Source: Hymenobacter glacialis | GTDB taxonomy: Bacteria > Bacteroidota > Bacteroidia > Cytophagales > Hymenobacteraceae | DNA length: 64,000 bases | Direction: 5' to 3' | Assembly (NCBI RefSeq): GCF_001816165.1 | Contig: NZ_MDZC01000090.1 | Coordinates: forward strand, 1 to 64,000 | Shown: positions 36,947-44,768 of the stretch, piece by piece | Layout: every line of letters starts with the position of its first letter | How positions within the stretch are numbered: position 1 is the first letter of the stretch | Program-made: the position numbers and the translations under genes | The notes under the pieces: generated by a model | The model's input: the letters and a program-made list of their open reading frames with translations, nothing else | Told to the model about the DNA's origin: nothing | The model's database searches: none

Positions 36947-37360
36947 CTAGTCGCCCAGGGCCGCAATGCATTTCAGCTCAATGGCAATGGGCGTGGGCAG
37001 GCAGTTGATTTCGAGCGTGGTGCGGCAGGGCTGTGCCGTGGCAAAGTACTCGGCGTAGAGGCGGTTGTACATCGAAAAGTCATCCTTCATGTTGGTCAGA
37101 AACACGGTCACGTCCACTAGGTCGTCCCACTGCGCCCCGGCTTCTTCCAGAATGTAGCGCACGTTCTGGAACACGGCGCGGCACTGGCTTTCAAAATCAT
37201 ATTTCAGGATGTTGCCGTCTTCATCGAGCTCAACGCCGGGAATGGCTTTCTGGCCGCGCTGGCGCGGGCCCACGCCGGACAGGAACAATAAGTTGCCCAC
37301 GCGGCGCGTATAGGGGTAGGCGCCCACGGGCTCGGGGGCTCGGGATGGTTGTTCGGTCAT
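36947..37360 (-). CDS. RidA-family enamine/imine deaminase, 2-aminomuconate-deaminase-like
   Basis: 137 residues from the ATG at 37360. The YjgF/YER057c/UK114 fold is complete: VGNLLFLSGVGPRQRG, FESQCRAVFQNVRYILEEAGAQWDDLVDVTVFLTNMKDD, QPCRTTLEINCLP and IAIELKCIA. Arg113 and Glu128 are the conserved pocket residues that orient and activate the substrate imine. The GPRQRG insertion and IPGVELDEDGNI segment resemble the group annotated as 2-aminomuconate deaminase in tryptophan/kynurenine breakdown, but no other kynurenine gene is near. It is divergent from the TonB-domain gene. Confidence 0.88.
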   Translation of the reverse strand: MTEQPSRAPEPVGAYPYTRRVGNLLFLSGVGPRQRGQKAIPGVELDEDGNILKYDFESQCRAVFQNVRYILEEAGAQWDDLVDVTVFLTNMKDDFSMYNRLYAEYFATAQPCRTTLEINCLPTPIAIELKCIAALGD

Positions 37361-37380
37361 GCAAAAAAACGGCAGGCGAT

Positions 37381-37387
37381 GAAAGTA
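37381..37387 (-). promoter_or_regulatory. -7-like box (TACTTTC) of the ridA-like gene
   Basis: Lies 20 bases before the ATG at 37360. Similar to the TACTTTG boxes before other genes. Confidence 0.35.
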
Positions 37388-37482
37388 AATGGCCCCAAAG
37401 AACGCCAGCCTGCTCGACACCGTTGGGACTGGCAAGGTTTTTAGAGCGGTGGGGTGCGGCCACCGTTCTTTTCGGGTTGCCG

Positions 37483-37489
37483 TACTTTG
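37483..37489 (+). promoter_or_regulatory. -7-like box (TACTTTG) of the TonB-domain gene
   Basis: 40 bases before the ATG at 37530, the start of a signal-peptide-like N-terminus. The in-frame start at 37389 lies upstream of it and is rejected. Confidence 0.45.
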
Positions 37490-37529
37490 TAAAACGGGTC
37501 CTACCTATTCCCATAACATACGATACGCT

Positions 37530-38354
37530 ATGCTCTTCCGTGTACCCAAACCACTAGTAGTCCCGCTTGCCGGGTTGTTGCTCCTCACATTTGGCGCCCA
37601 GGCGCAGAAGCGGAAGATGCCCCCCAAGCCGTCGGCCACCGAGGTGTATGACTCCGTGGCACAGCCCGCTGTGCCCCTGGGCGGAACCGAGAAATACGCG
37701 CAGTTTCTGGCTGCCAACCAGCGCTACCCCGCTGGCGCCATGCAAAAAGGCATTCAGGGCACGGTGAAAGTGAGTTTCATTGTAGAGAAAACCGGCACCG
37801 TAAACGAAGTAAAAGTGGATGCCCCGCTTTCGCCGGAGCTGGACGCCGAAGCCATTCGCCTCATTAAGAGCGGGCCGAAGTGGACGCCCGCCAAGCACCG
37901 CAACCAGGTGGTTCGCCAGCGCATTTACGTGCCGGTGTCGTTCGTCATGTCGCCGGGCAGCGAAGTAGTGACCATGGGCGCCAAGGAGCGGCCCATCACC
38001 ACCTCCGCGGCCGACATTGCGGCGTCGGCCAACCCCAACCGGCCTGCCGTGGTGGCTCCCGACCACCCCACCCGGCCCGTGGGCGGCACTGAGGCCTTCT
38101 TCGAGTGGATTGAAAAAAACCAGAAGTACCCGCTGCTGGCCCGCCAGCGCAAGATTCAGGGCAAAGTACTGGTCGAGTTTGTGGTGCAGACCGACGGCAG
38201 CCTGACCGATGTCCGTGTGGTAAAAAAGATGGGTTCCGGCCTCGACGAAGAAGCCCTGCGCCTGATAAAAGCGGCTCCCAAGTGGGAACCCGCTTCGTAT
38301 AATGGCAAGCCTTTAAAGCAAAAGATGATATTGCCGGTTCTATTCCAGCTGTAG
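37530..38354 (+). CDS. Protein with two TonB C-terminal-like domains
   Basis: 274 residues. The hydrophobic start (VPKPLVVPLAGLLLLTFGAQAQ) looks like a signal peptide, not the N-in anchor of a true energy transducer. Two copies of the TonB C-terminal fold follow: about 50-140 (GGTEKYAQFLAANQRYPAGAMQKGIQGTVKVSFIV) and about 185-274 (GGTEAFFEWIEKNQKYPLLARQRKIQGKVLVEFVV). Each ends in an AEAIRLIKSGPKW or EEALRLIKAAPKW helix and a strand. Such soluble double-TonB proteins are common in Bacteroidota, and whether they contact TonB-dependent receptors is not known. Confidence 0.85.
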   Translation: MLFRVPKPLVVPLAGLLLLTFGAQAQKRKMPPKPSATEVYDSVAQPAVPLGGTEKYAQFLAANQRYPAGAMQKGIQGTVKVSFIVEKTGTVNEVKVDAPLSPELDAEAIRLIKSGPKWTPAKHRNQVVRQRIYVPVSFVMSPGSEVVTMGAKERPITTSAADIAASANPNRPAVVAPDHPTRPVGGTEAFFEWIEKNQKYPLLARQRKIQGKVLVEFVVQTDGSLTDVRVVKKMGSGLDEEALRLIKAAPKWEPASYNGKPLKQKMILPVLFQL

Positions 38355-38388
38355 CCCCGCCCGTGGGGCGCGCGGCCCCACGCCCCCT

Positions 38389-38395
38389 TACTTTG
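38389..38395 (+). promoter_or_regulatory. -7-like box (TACTTTG) of the DAC-like gene
   Basis: 44 bases before the ATG at 38440; it follows a short GCCCC/GGGGC hairpin after the TonB-domain gene. Confidence 0.45.
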
Positions 38396-38439
38396 GCTGA
38401 GCAGGGCGTTTTCGATTTGCTGCTTGTTTTTCCGTCATC

Positions 38440-39936
38440 ATGCCTGCCCCCGCCCCTGCTCCCGTTCTCCTCTGGCCCCATCAGGAGCGTTACCGCAAGG
38501 CCGCGCAGGCGCTGGCCACCGACCTGTTTACGGGCCTGGATGAAGACCTGAACCCGTTTGTGGTGCTGTTGGCCCTGCCCAGCGACCCCGCCCAACCCGC
38601 CCGCTGCCTGGAGCCGGCCGACTGTGGGCTGGACTCCGGTGCATTTGCGGGCGTGGTGGCCCGCGGCCGCTTCATTCAGAACTCGCGGCCCTGGCCCTAT
38701 CCCGAGCGCGAGGACGTGAGCCCGGCCATGCTGCGGCGCAAGCACGAAGGCCTGGGCCTGCGCGATGCCGTGCAGGAAACCCTCAACGGCCTCGACGAGC
38801 ACGAGAGCCACCAGCACTTTGCGGGCTACCCCATCGAAATAAGGGGGTATTTCGTGGTCACGGTGCTGCGCCTGCAGCGCAAGCCGCTGCGCGCCTACCC
38901 GTCGCTCCGCCCCCACCGCTTTTACACCGACGGCCGGCCGCTGGCGCCGTCGCTGCTCGTGGCGGCCATGTACCGCTTCAACGAAGAAAGCGTGAAGGCC
39001 CTGACCGAGCCCGAGCCCGGCGCGGGCTTCATCGTGCGGCCCCGCGAAAGCGAGGAACTGCTGCGTGCCGCCGGCAAAACCCTGCTCGACACCCCCGCCC
39101 AGGCCCTGGGCTTCGACCCCGCCACCACCAAGCTATTTGCCACCTGCAACACCATCAGCAGCCTACGCTACGAGGGTGCCGAAGGCGTGGGCAAGCTGCT
39201 GCTGGCCCGCCGCGGCCACCCCAACATCGAAGAAGTATTTGCCCTCACCTGCCCCACGGAGCTCACCGACTACCGGGCCGTGCGCAAGCTGCTGGAAATG
39301 GCCACGCCCGACGTGCACCTGCTGGCCAACGGCGAAAACGTGTACGCCCTGGGCCGGCAAGTAGGGAAATATGACGCCGAGCGCGAGGATTTGTTCGTCA
39401 TCAATTTTGTGACGCACTACTCCTGGGAACTGCAGCACGACACCCACGTGCTGCTGCGCTCCCACTACGGCCTGCCCGGCCTGGCACGCAACCGCCTCAG
39501 CCGCACTGCTTTTCGGCGGGCGCTCAAGCGCACCTTCGCCCTCACCGACGCGCCCAAAGTGGAGCGCCTCTGGGAAGTAGTGCTCGAAGCCAGCCGCCAG
39601 AAGCACGGCACGCTGCTGGTAATCACCACCGAGGCCCTGGCCGAAGCCGACCGCCTCAAGCTGCAGTGCACCCTGGTGGAGCCCGTGCCGCTCACCCCGC
39701 TCATCACGCGCCTCGTGACCAGCATCGACGGTGCCGTTCTGCTCGACCCCGAAGGGTATTGCTACTCCATCGGGGTCATTCTCGATGGCCGGGCTTCCGG
39801 GCGCGGCGACAGCACCCGCGGGGCCCGCTACAACTCGGCCCTGCGCTACGTGGAAAGTTCCGACTATCCCTGCCTGGCTGTGGTGGTGAGCGAAGATGGA
39901 TTGACGGACATTATCACGTCCGTACCGGAGGAATAA
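38440..39936 (+). CDS. Diadenylate-cyclase-like (DisA_N/DAC) protein with N-terminal sensor-like region
   Basis: 498 residues, cytosolic, no membrane helix. The C-terminal ~100 residues match the DAC fold that joins two ATP into c-di-AMP: the DGA motif is Asp430-Gly-Ala432 in SIDGAVLLDPEGYCYSIGVI. The position of the usual RHR motif reads R463-Y-N465 in STRGARYNSALRYVES. The last strand is LAVVVSEDGLTDII. The first ~380 residues are unlike known DacA or DisA partners and probably form a sensor or regulatory module of the kind found in Bacteroidota DAC proteins; its HFAGYPIEIRGYF and THYSWELQHDTHVL motifs look conserved. Activity is uncertain because of the altered motif. Confidence 0.75.
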   Translation: MPAPAPAPVLLWPHQERYRKAAQALATDLFTGLDEDLNPFVVLLALPSDPAQPARCLEPADCGLDSGAFAGVVARGRFIQNSRPWPYPEREDVSPAMLRRKHEGLGLRDAVQETLNGLDEHESHQHFAGYPIEIRGYFVVTVLRLQRKPLRAYPSLRPHRFYTDGRPLAPSLLVAAMYRFNEESVKALTEPEPGAGFIVRPRESEELLRAAGKTLLDTPAQALGFDPATTKLFATCNTISSLRYEGAEGVGKLLLARRGHPNIEEVFALTCPTELTDYRAVRKLLEMATPDVHLLANGENVYALGRQVGKYDAEREDLFVINFVTHYSWELQHDTHVLLRSHYGLPGLARNRLSRTAFRRALKRTFALTDAPKVERLWEVVLEASRQKHGTLLVITTEALAEADRLKLQCTLVEPVPLTPLITRLVTSIDGAVLLDPEGYCYSIGVILDGRASGRGDSTRGARYNSALRYVESSDYPCLAVVVSEDGLTDIITSVPEE

Positions 39937-40048
39937 CCCGCGTACCCTTAAGCGTTGAGTATGGAATTGTGGTTTTTATGGGCGTCATTTGGAGGCAGTT
40001 CCGCGCAGGTGGGGCTGCTTTCTTTTTTTGACGCTTCGTTTTCTCCGC

Positions 40049-41137
40049 ATGGCTACTATCCGTCCCTTGTTGTTTCTGCTGTGGTGCTGGCTGCTACTGC
40101 CCGCGGTGGGACAAGCCCAGTCGCGCTACCCCACTCCGGTAGAAGGCGACTTCAGCCTGCCGCAGTTCCGCTTTGAAAGCGGCGAAACGCTACCCGCCCT
40201 CAACCAGCACTACACCACCGTGGGCCAGCCCCGCAAGGACAAAGCCGGCAAAGTGGTGAACGCGGTGCTCATCATGCACGGCACCACGGGCAGCGGGCAG
40301 GCCTTTCTGAGCGAGCTGTTTGCCAACCACCTCTTCGGGCCCGGGCAGTTGCTCGACGCGGCCAAGTACTACCTCATTCTGCCCGATGCCATCGGCCACG
40401 GCAAATCGAGCAAGCCCAGCAACGGGCTGCGCATGCAATTTCCAAAGTATACTTACAACGACATGGTGCTGGCCAATTACCGCCTGCTCACCGAAAAGCT
40501 GAACGTGGCCCACGCCCGCCTGGTAATGGGCACCTCCATGGGCGGCATGGAAACCTGGGTGTGGGGCTACAAATACCCCGATTTCATGGACGCCCTGATG
40601 CCCCTGGCCAGCCTGCCGGTGGAAATAGCCGGCCGCAACCGCATGCTGCGCAAAATGGCCATCGACCTGATAAAGATGGACCCCGCCTGGCAGGGCGGCA
40701 ACTACACCACCCAGCCCCAGACCGGCCTCACCGGCGCCATCTCCTCGCTGCTGTTCATGACCAGCAGCCCCAAGCAGATGCAGAAGCTGGCCCCCACCCG
40801 CGAGCTGGCCGAAGCCGCTTTGGCTAAATCTCAGGCCCGGTTTCTGGGCTCGCTCGATGCCAACGACTTTATTTACCAGTTCGACGCGTCGCGCACCTAC
40901 AACCCCGCTCCGCACCTGGCCGCCATCAAGGCGCCCCTGCTCGCCATCAACTCCGCCGACGACCAAGTGAACCCGCCCGAGCTGGGCATTATGGAAACCG
41001 AAATTAAAAAGGTGCCGAAAGGCCGCTACGTCCTGCTGCCCATCACGGACCTTACCACCGGCCACGGCACCCATTCCAACCCCAGCATTTGGGGCGAATA
41101 CCTGCTGGAATTTCTGGCGCGCACGGAGATTAAGTGA
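40049..41137 (+). CDS. Alpha/beta hydrolase, homoserine-acetyltransferase-like, exported
   Basis: 362 residues from the ATG at 40049, which gives a signal peptide (LLFLLWCWLLLPAVGQAQ). The fold and size match the MetX-like alpha/beta hydrolases: VLIMHGTTGSGQAF (oxyanion region), nucleophile Ser163 in MGTSMGGMETW, Asp304 or Asp305 in NSADDQVNPP and His342 in GHGTHSNP. An exported member is unlikely to make O-acetylhomoserine, so a periplasmic esterase or lactonase role is more likely. It follows the DAC-like gene by 112 bp without a clear terminator. Confidence 0.85.
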   Translation: MATIRPLLFLLWCWLLLPAVGQAQSRYPTPVEGDFSLPQFRFESGETLPALNQHYTTVGQPRKDKAGKVVNAVLIMHGTTGSGQAFLSELFANHLFGPGQLLDAAKYYLILPDAIGHGKSSKPSNGLRMQFPKYTYNDMVLANYRLLTEKLNVAHARLVMGTSMGGMETWVWGYKYPDFMDALMPLASLPVEIAGRNRMLRKMAIDLIKMDPAWQGGNYTTQPQTGLTGAISSLLFMTSSPKQMQKLAPTRELAEAALAKSQARFLGSLDANDFIYQFDASRTYNPAPHLAAIKAPLLAINSADDQVNPPELGIMETEIKKVPKGRYVLLPITDLTTGHGTHSNPSIWGEYLLEFLARTEIK

Positions 41138-41168
41138 GCGGATATTTTACCTAATAAATATAATTTGA

Positions 41169-41278
41169 AACGTCATGCTCATCTGACGTCCGCAGAGTCG
41201 AAGCATCTCTCCCGCTTCGTTGAATCAGCATTAATTACTACTGCAATAGAGATGCTTCGGCAAGCTCAGCGTGACGTT
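41169..41278. repeat. Imperfect inverted repeat (GTCATGCTGAGC family)
   Basis: The left arm opens AACGTCATGCT and ends TCGAAGCATCTCT near 41210. The right arm runs AGAGATGCTTCGGCAAGCTC to AGCGTGACGTT (41248-41278). The left arm carries an inserted or diverged stretch. It sits between the hydrolase stop and the propeller-protein start at 41309 and would be part of that gene's upstream region. Confidence 0.8.
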
Positions 41279-41308
41279 CTTTCTTTGTCTCAATTTACTG
41301 TTTGCCTC

Positions 41309-44300
41309 ATGCATCAACCGTACACCTTCCTCAAAACCGGCTTCCTTGCGCTGCTTCTGATGCTCACTGTGGCAGCGGGCAGTTTCGGACAATCGAAAAC
41401 CAAGACAAAAACCAAAAGCAAACCGGCCAAAGGCAACGTGGCCGTGTTTGACTCGGCGCTGTACAACGGGCTGACGTGGCGCTCCATTGGGCCGTACCGG
41501 GGCGGACGCTCCTGCACGGTGACGGGCGTGCCCGGCCAGCCCAACCTCTACTACATGGGGACCACGGGCGGTGGCGTGTGGCGCACCAAAGACGGCGGCG
41601 GCACCTGGGAAAACATCTCGGACAAGTACTTCGGCGGCTCCATTGGGGCAGTGGCCGTGAGCGAGGCCGACCCCAACGTGCTCTACGTGGGCCAGGGCGA
41701 AAAAACGGTGCGCGGCAACGTGTCGTCGGGCTTTGGCGTGTGGAAGTCCACCGATGCCGGCAAGAGCTGGCAGAACGTGGGCCTGAAGGATTCGCGCCAC
41801 ATCGGGCGCATCCGCATTCACCCCAAAAACCCGGACCTGGTGTTCGTGGCCGCCATGGGCGACCTCTACCAGCCCAGCGAAATGCGCGGCGTGTACCGCA
41901 GCAAAGACGGTGGCAAAAACTGGGAACGGGTGCTGTTTGCCAATAAAGACGCCGGCGCCGTGGACCTGACGTTTGACCCCACCAACCCGCGCATTATGTT
42001 TGCCACCACCTGGAACGTGCGCCGCACACCCTACGGCTTCTCGTCGGGCGGGCCGGGCTCGGGGTTGTGGAAAAGCAGCGACGGCGGCGACACCTGGCAG
42101 GACATTTCCCGCCGCGAAGGCCTGCCCAAGGGCACGCTGGGCATTGGGGCGGTCACGGTTTCGCCCGTGAACTCCAACCGGATGTGGGTGCTGCTGGAAG
42201 CCGAAAACGGCGGTGTGTTCCGCTCCGACGACGGCGGCCTGACCTTCAAGAAAACCAACGACGACCGCAGCCTGCGCCAGCGGGCCTGGTACTACACCCG
42301 CATCTACGCCGACCCCAAAGACGAGGACGTGGTGTACGTGATGAACGTGTCGTACCACAAAAGCAAGGACGGCGGCACCACGTTTGAGGCCCGCAACGCC
42401 CCGCACGGCGACCACCACGACCTGTGGATTGCGCCCGAGAACACCAGCCGCATGATTATTGCCGACGACGGCGGTGCCCAAATCAGCAGCGACGGCGGCC
42501 TGAACTGGACCACCTATTTTAACCAGCCCACTGCCCAGTTCTACCGCGTGGTGACGGACAACCACTTCCCCTACCGCATCTACGGCGCGCAGCAGGACAA
42601 CTCCACGGTGCGCATCCTGCACCGTAGCAGCGGCAATACCATTGGCGAGCGGGACTGGGAAACCACGGCCGGCTCGGAAAGTGCCCACCTGGCCGTGGAC
42701 CCCACCAACCCCGACATTGTGTACGGCGGCAGCTACGGCGGCCTGCTCACCCGCGTGGACCACAGCACCGACCAGACCCGCAGCATCAACGTGTGGCCTG
42801 ACAACCCCATGGGCCACGGCGCCATCGACTCGAAGTACCGCTTCCAGTGGAACTACCCCATCCTGTTTTCGCCCCACAACCCCAAGAAGCTCTACGCCGG
42901 CTCCAACCACCTGCACGTGAGCACCAACGAGGGCCAGTCGTGGGCCACCATCAGCCCCGACCTCACCCGCAACGACCCCAAAACCCTGGGCTCGTCGGGC
43001 GGGCCGCTCACCCAGGACAACACCAGCGTGGAGTACTACGGCACCGTGTTCGCCATTGCGGAATCCCCAACGGAGCAGGGTGTTATCTGGACGGGCTCGG
43101 ACGACGGACTGGTGCAGGTAACCCGCGACGAGGGCAAAACCTGGACGAAAGTGACGCCCAACGGCCTGCCCGAGTGGAGCCAAATCAACAGCATTGAGGC
43201 CCACCCCACTGCCAAGGGCACGGCCTACATTGCCGCCACGCGCTACAAATCCGGCGATTTCCGCCCCTACCTCTACCGCACCGCCGACTACGGCAAGACC
43301 TGGACGAGCATCTCGGCCGGCATTCCTGCCACGCACTTCACCCGCGTGGTGCGCGCCGACCCCAAGCGCGCCGGCCTGCTCTACGCCGGCACCGAGTACG
43401 GCATGTACACGTCGTTCAACGACGGCGCCAGCTGGCAGCCGTTTCAGCTGAACCTGCCCCAGGTGCCCATCACCGACCTTACCCTGAAAAACGACAACCT
43501 CATTGCCGCCACCCAGGGCCGCGGCTTCTGGCTGATTGACGACCTCACGCCCCTGCACCAGCTCACGCCCGCCGTGGCTGCCAGCAAGGTGCACCTGTTC
43601 AAGCCCCTGGCCAGCTACCGCCTGGAGGGCGCCGGCGGACCCACCGTGCCCAAAACGGCCGGCCAGAACCACCCCGGCGGCGTGATGCTGCACTACTACC
43701 TGGCCCAGAAGCTGGACACTACCAGCACCCTGAAACTGGAAATCCTCGACCCCAACGGCAAGCTGATTCGCGCGTTTACCAACAAGGTGAAGGCCGTGGA
43801 AAAAGACAAAAAGCCTGCTCCCGGCGCCGAAAAGGACAAGCTGGTTACGAAGAAGGGCCTGAACCGCTTTGTGTGGGACATGCGCTACCCCGAGGCCAGT
43901 AAGTTCGACGGCATTATCCTGTGGGGTGGCGGTACCGAAGGCCCCAGGGTCATGCCCGGCACCTACCTGGCCCGCCTCACCCTCAACAAGGAAACGCCGC
44001 AGGAAACCGAGGTGGTAGTACTGCCAGACCCCCGAGCCAAAGCCACACCGCAGGAGCTGCAGGCCCAGTTTGCCTTCCTGCAGGAAGTGCGCGACAAGCT
44101 CACCGAAACCAACGACGCCGTGCGCGACATCCGCACCATGCGTGGGCAGCTCGAGGCCCTGACCACGCCCCTGAAAGCCGATGCCGCCTACCGCGAAGTT
44201 GTGCAGGCCGCCGAGGCCATCGACAAAAAGATGACCTCGATAGAAGAAGCCCTCTACCAAACCAAAAACCGCAGCGGCCAGGACCCACTGAATTACCCCA

Positions 44301-44542
44301 TTCGCCTCAACAACAAGCTCGCTAACCTGGTGGGCCAGGCCAGCGAAGGCAACTATGCCCCCACCGACCAGCTGGTAGCTTTCAAAAAAGAAGTAGCCGA
44401 ACTGATTGACCACCAGCTAGGCGTGCTGAAACAGCTGCGCGAGCAGGACGTACCCGCCCTCAACAAGCTCATCCGCGACAAGGCGGTAGATGCTATTTCG
44501 ATGCCCAAACCCAAGCCAGCGGCTACGCCAAGCTCACTATAG
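41309..44542 (+). CDS. Large exported beta-propeller protein (sortilin/BNR-like repeats)
   Basis: 1077 residues from the ATG at 41309; the frame is open from 41165 but that part is antisense of the repeat. A signal peptide (FLKTGFLALLLMLTVAAGSFG) is followed by Asp-box/BNR repeats such as GGGVWRTKDGGGTWENIS, GFGVWKSTDAGKSWQNVG, MRGVYRSKDGGKNWERV, GGVFRSDDGGLTFKKT and YGMYTSFNDGASWQPF. These form two propellers of the VPS10/xyloglucanase type (about 45-775). A C-terminal beta-sandwich and helical region (about 790-1077) resembles the end of similar Bacteroidota proteins often annotated as glycosyl hydrolases. No catalytic acid was identified. Confidence 0.85.
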   Translation: MHQPYTFLKTGFLALLLMLTVAAGSFGQSKTKTKTKSKPAKGNVAVFDSALYNGLTWRSIGPYRGGRSCTVTGVPGQPNLYYMGTTGGGVWRTKDGGGTWENISDKYFGGSIGAVAVSEADPNVLYVGQGEKTVRGNVSSGFGVWKSTDAGKSWQNVGLKDSRHIGRIRIHPKNPDLVFVAAMGDLYQPSEMRGVYRSKDGGKNWERVLFANKDAGAVDLTFDPTNPRIMFATTWNVRRTPYGFSSGGPGSGLWKSSDGGDTWQDISRREGLPKGTLGIGAVTVSPVNSNRMWVLLEAENGGVFRSDDGGLTFKKTNDDRSLRQRAWYYTRIYADPKDEDVVYVMNVSYHKSKDGGTTFEARNAPHGDHHDLWIAPENTSRMIIADDGGAQISSDGGLNWTTYFNQPTAQFYRVVTDNHFPYRIYGAQQDNSTVRILHRSSGNTIGERDWETTAGSESAHLAVDPTNPDIVYGGSYGGLLTRVDHSTDQTRSINVWPDNPMGHGAIDSKYRFQWNYPILFSPHNPKKLYAGSNHLHVSTNEGQSWATISPDLTRNDPKTLGSSGGPLTQDNTSVEYYGTVFAIAESPTEQGVIWTGSDDGLVQVTRDEGKTWTKVTPNGLPEWSQINSIEAHPTAKGTAYIAATRYKSGDFRPYLYRTADYGKTWTSISAGIPATHFTRVVRADPKRAGLLYAGTEYGMYTSFNDGASWQPFQLNLPQVPITDLTLKNDNLIAATQGRGFWLIDDLTPLHQLTPAVAASKVHLFKPLASYRLEGAGGPTVPKTAGQNHPGGVMLHYYLAQKLDTTSTLKLEILDPNGKLIRAFTNKVKAVEKDKKPAPGAEKDKLVTKKGLNRFVWDMRYPEASKFDGIILWGGGTEGPRVMPGTYLARLTLNKETPQETEVVVLPDPRAKATPQELQAQFAFLQEVRDKLTETNDAVRDIRTMRGQLEALTTPLKADAAYREVVQAAEAIDKKMTSIEEALYQTKNRSGQDPLNYPIRLNNKLANLVGQASEGNYAPTDQLVAFKKEVAELIDHQLGVLKQLREQDVPALNKLIRDKAVDAISMPKPKPAATPSSL

Positions 44543-44553
44543 AGCAACGCCCA

Positions 44554-44725
44554 CCTGTCATGCTGAGCGCAGCGAAGCATCCTCTCACCGCTGAACAAAT
44601 CGTTTCAGCCTGATGGGGTACTTCGCTGCGCTTTGTCTGTCATTTTAAGCGCAGGGAAGCATCTTCTCACCGCTAGACGACTCGTTCAGCGGTGAGAGGA
44701 TGCTTCGCAAGCTCAGCATGACAGG
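44554..44725. repeat. Composite inverted repeat with three arms (GTCATGCTGAGC family)
   Basis: Arm 1 (CCTGTCATGCTGAGCGCAGC..., 44554-44596) is the reverse complement of arm 3 (44684-44725), which ends GCATGACAGG. A third, diverged copy (TGTCATTTTAAGCGCAGGGA..., from 44637) lies inside, in the same direction as arm 1. The structure suggests insertion of one copy in another, or a partial duplication, between two convergent genes. Confidence 0.85.
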
Positions 44726-44768
44726 CGGCGCTGTGCTCCACTTGACAAGCCGTTTAAAATTCCACCTG

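Noticed and set aside
38354..38369. GCCCC/GGGGC hairpin after the TonB-domain gene as terminator
   Set aside because: Short stem and no following T run, and the DAC-like gene promoter box is close, so function is not supported.
41231..44413. A 1060-codon open frame antisense to the propeller-protein gene
   Set aside because: Rich in His, Gly, Val and Ala without domains; a by-product of high GC at third positions on the opposite strand. The sense frame has a signal peptide and BNR repeats.
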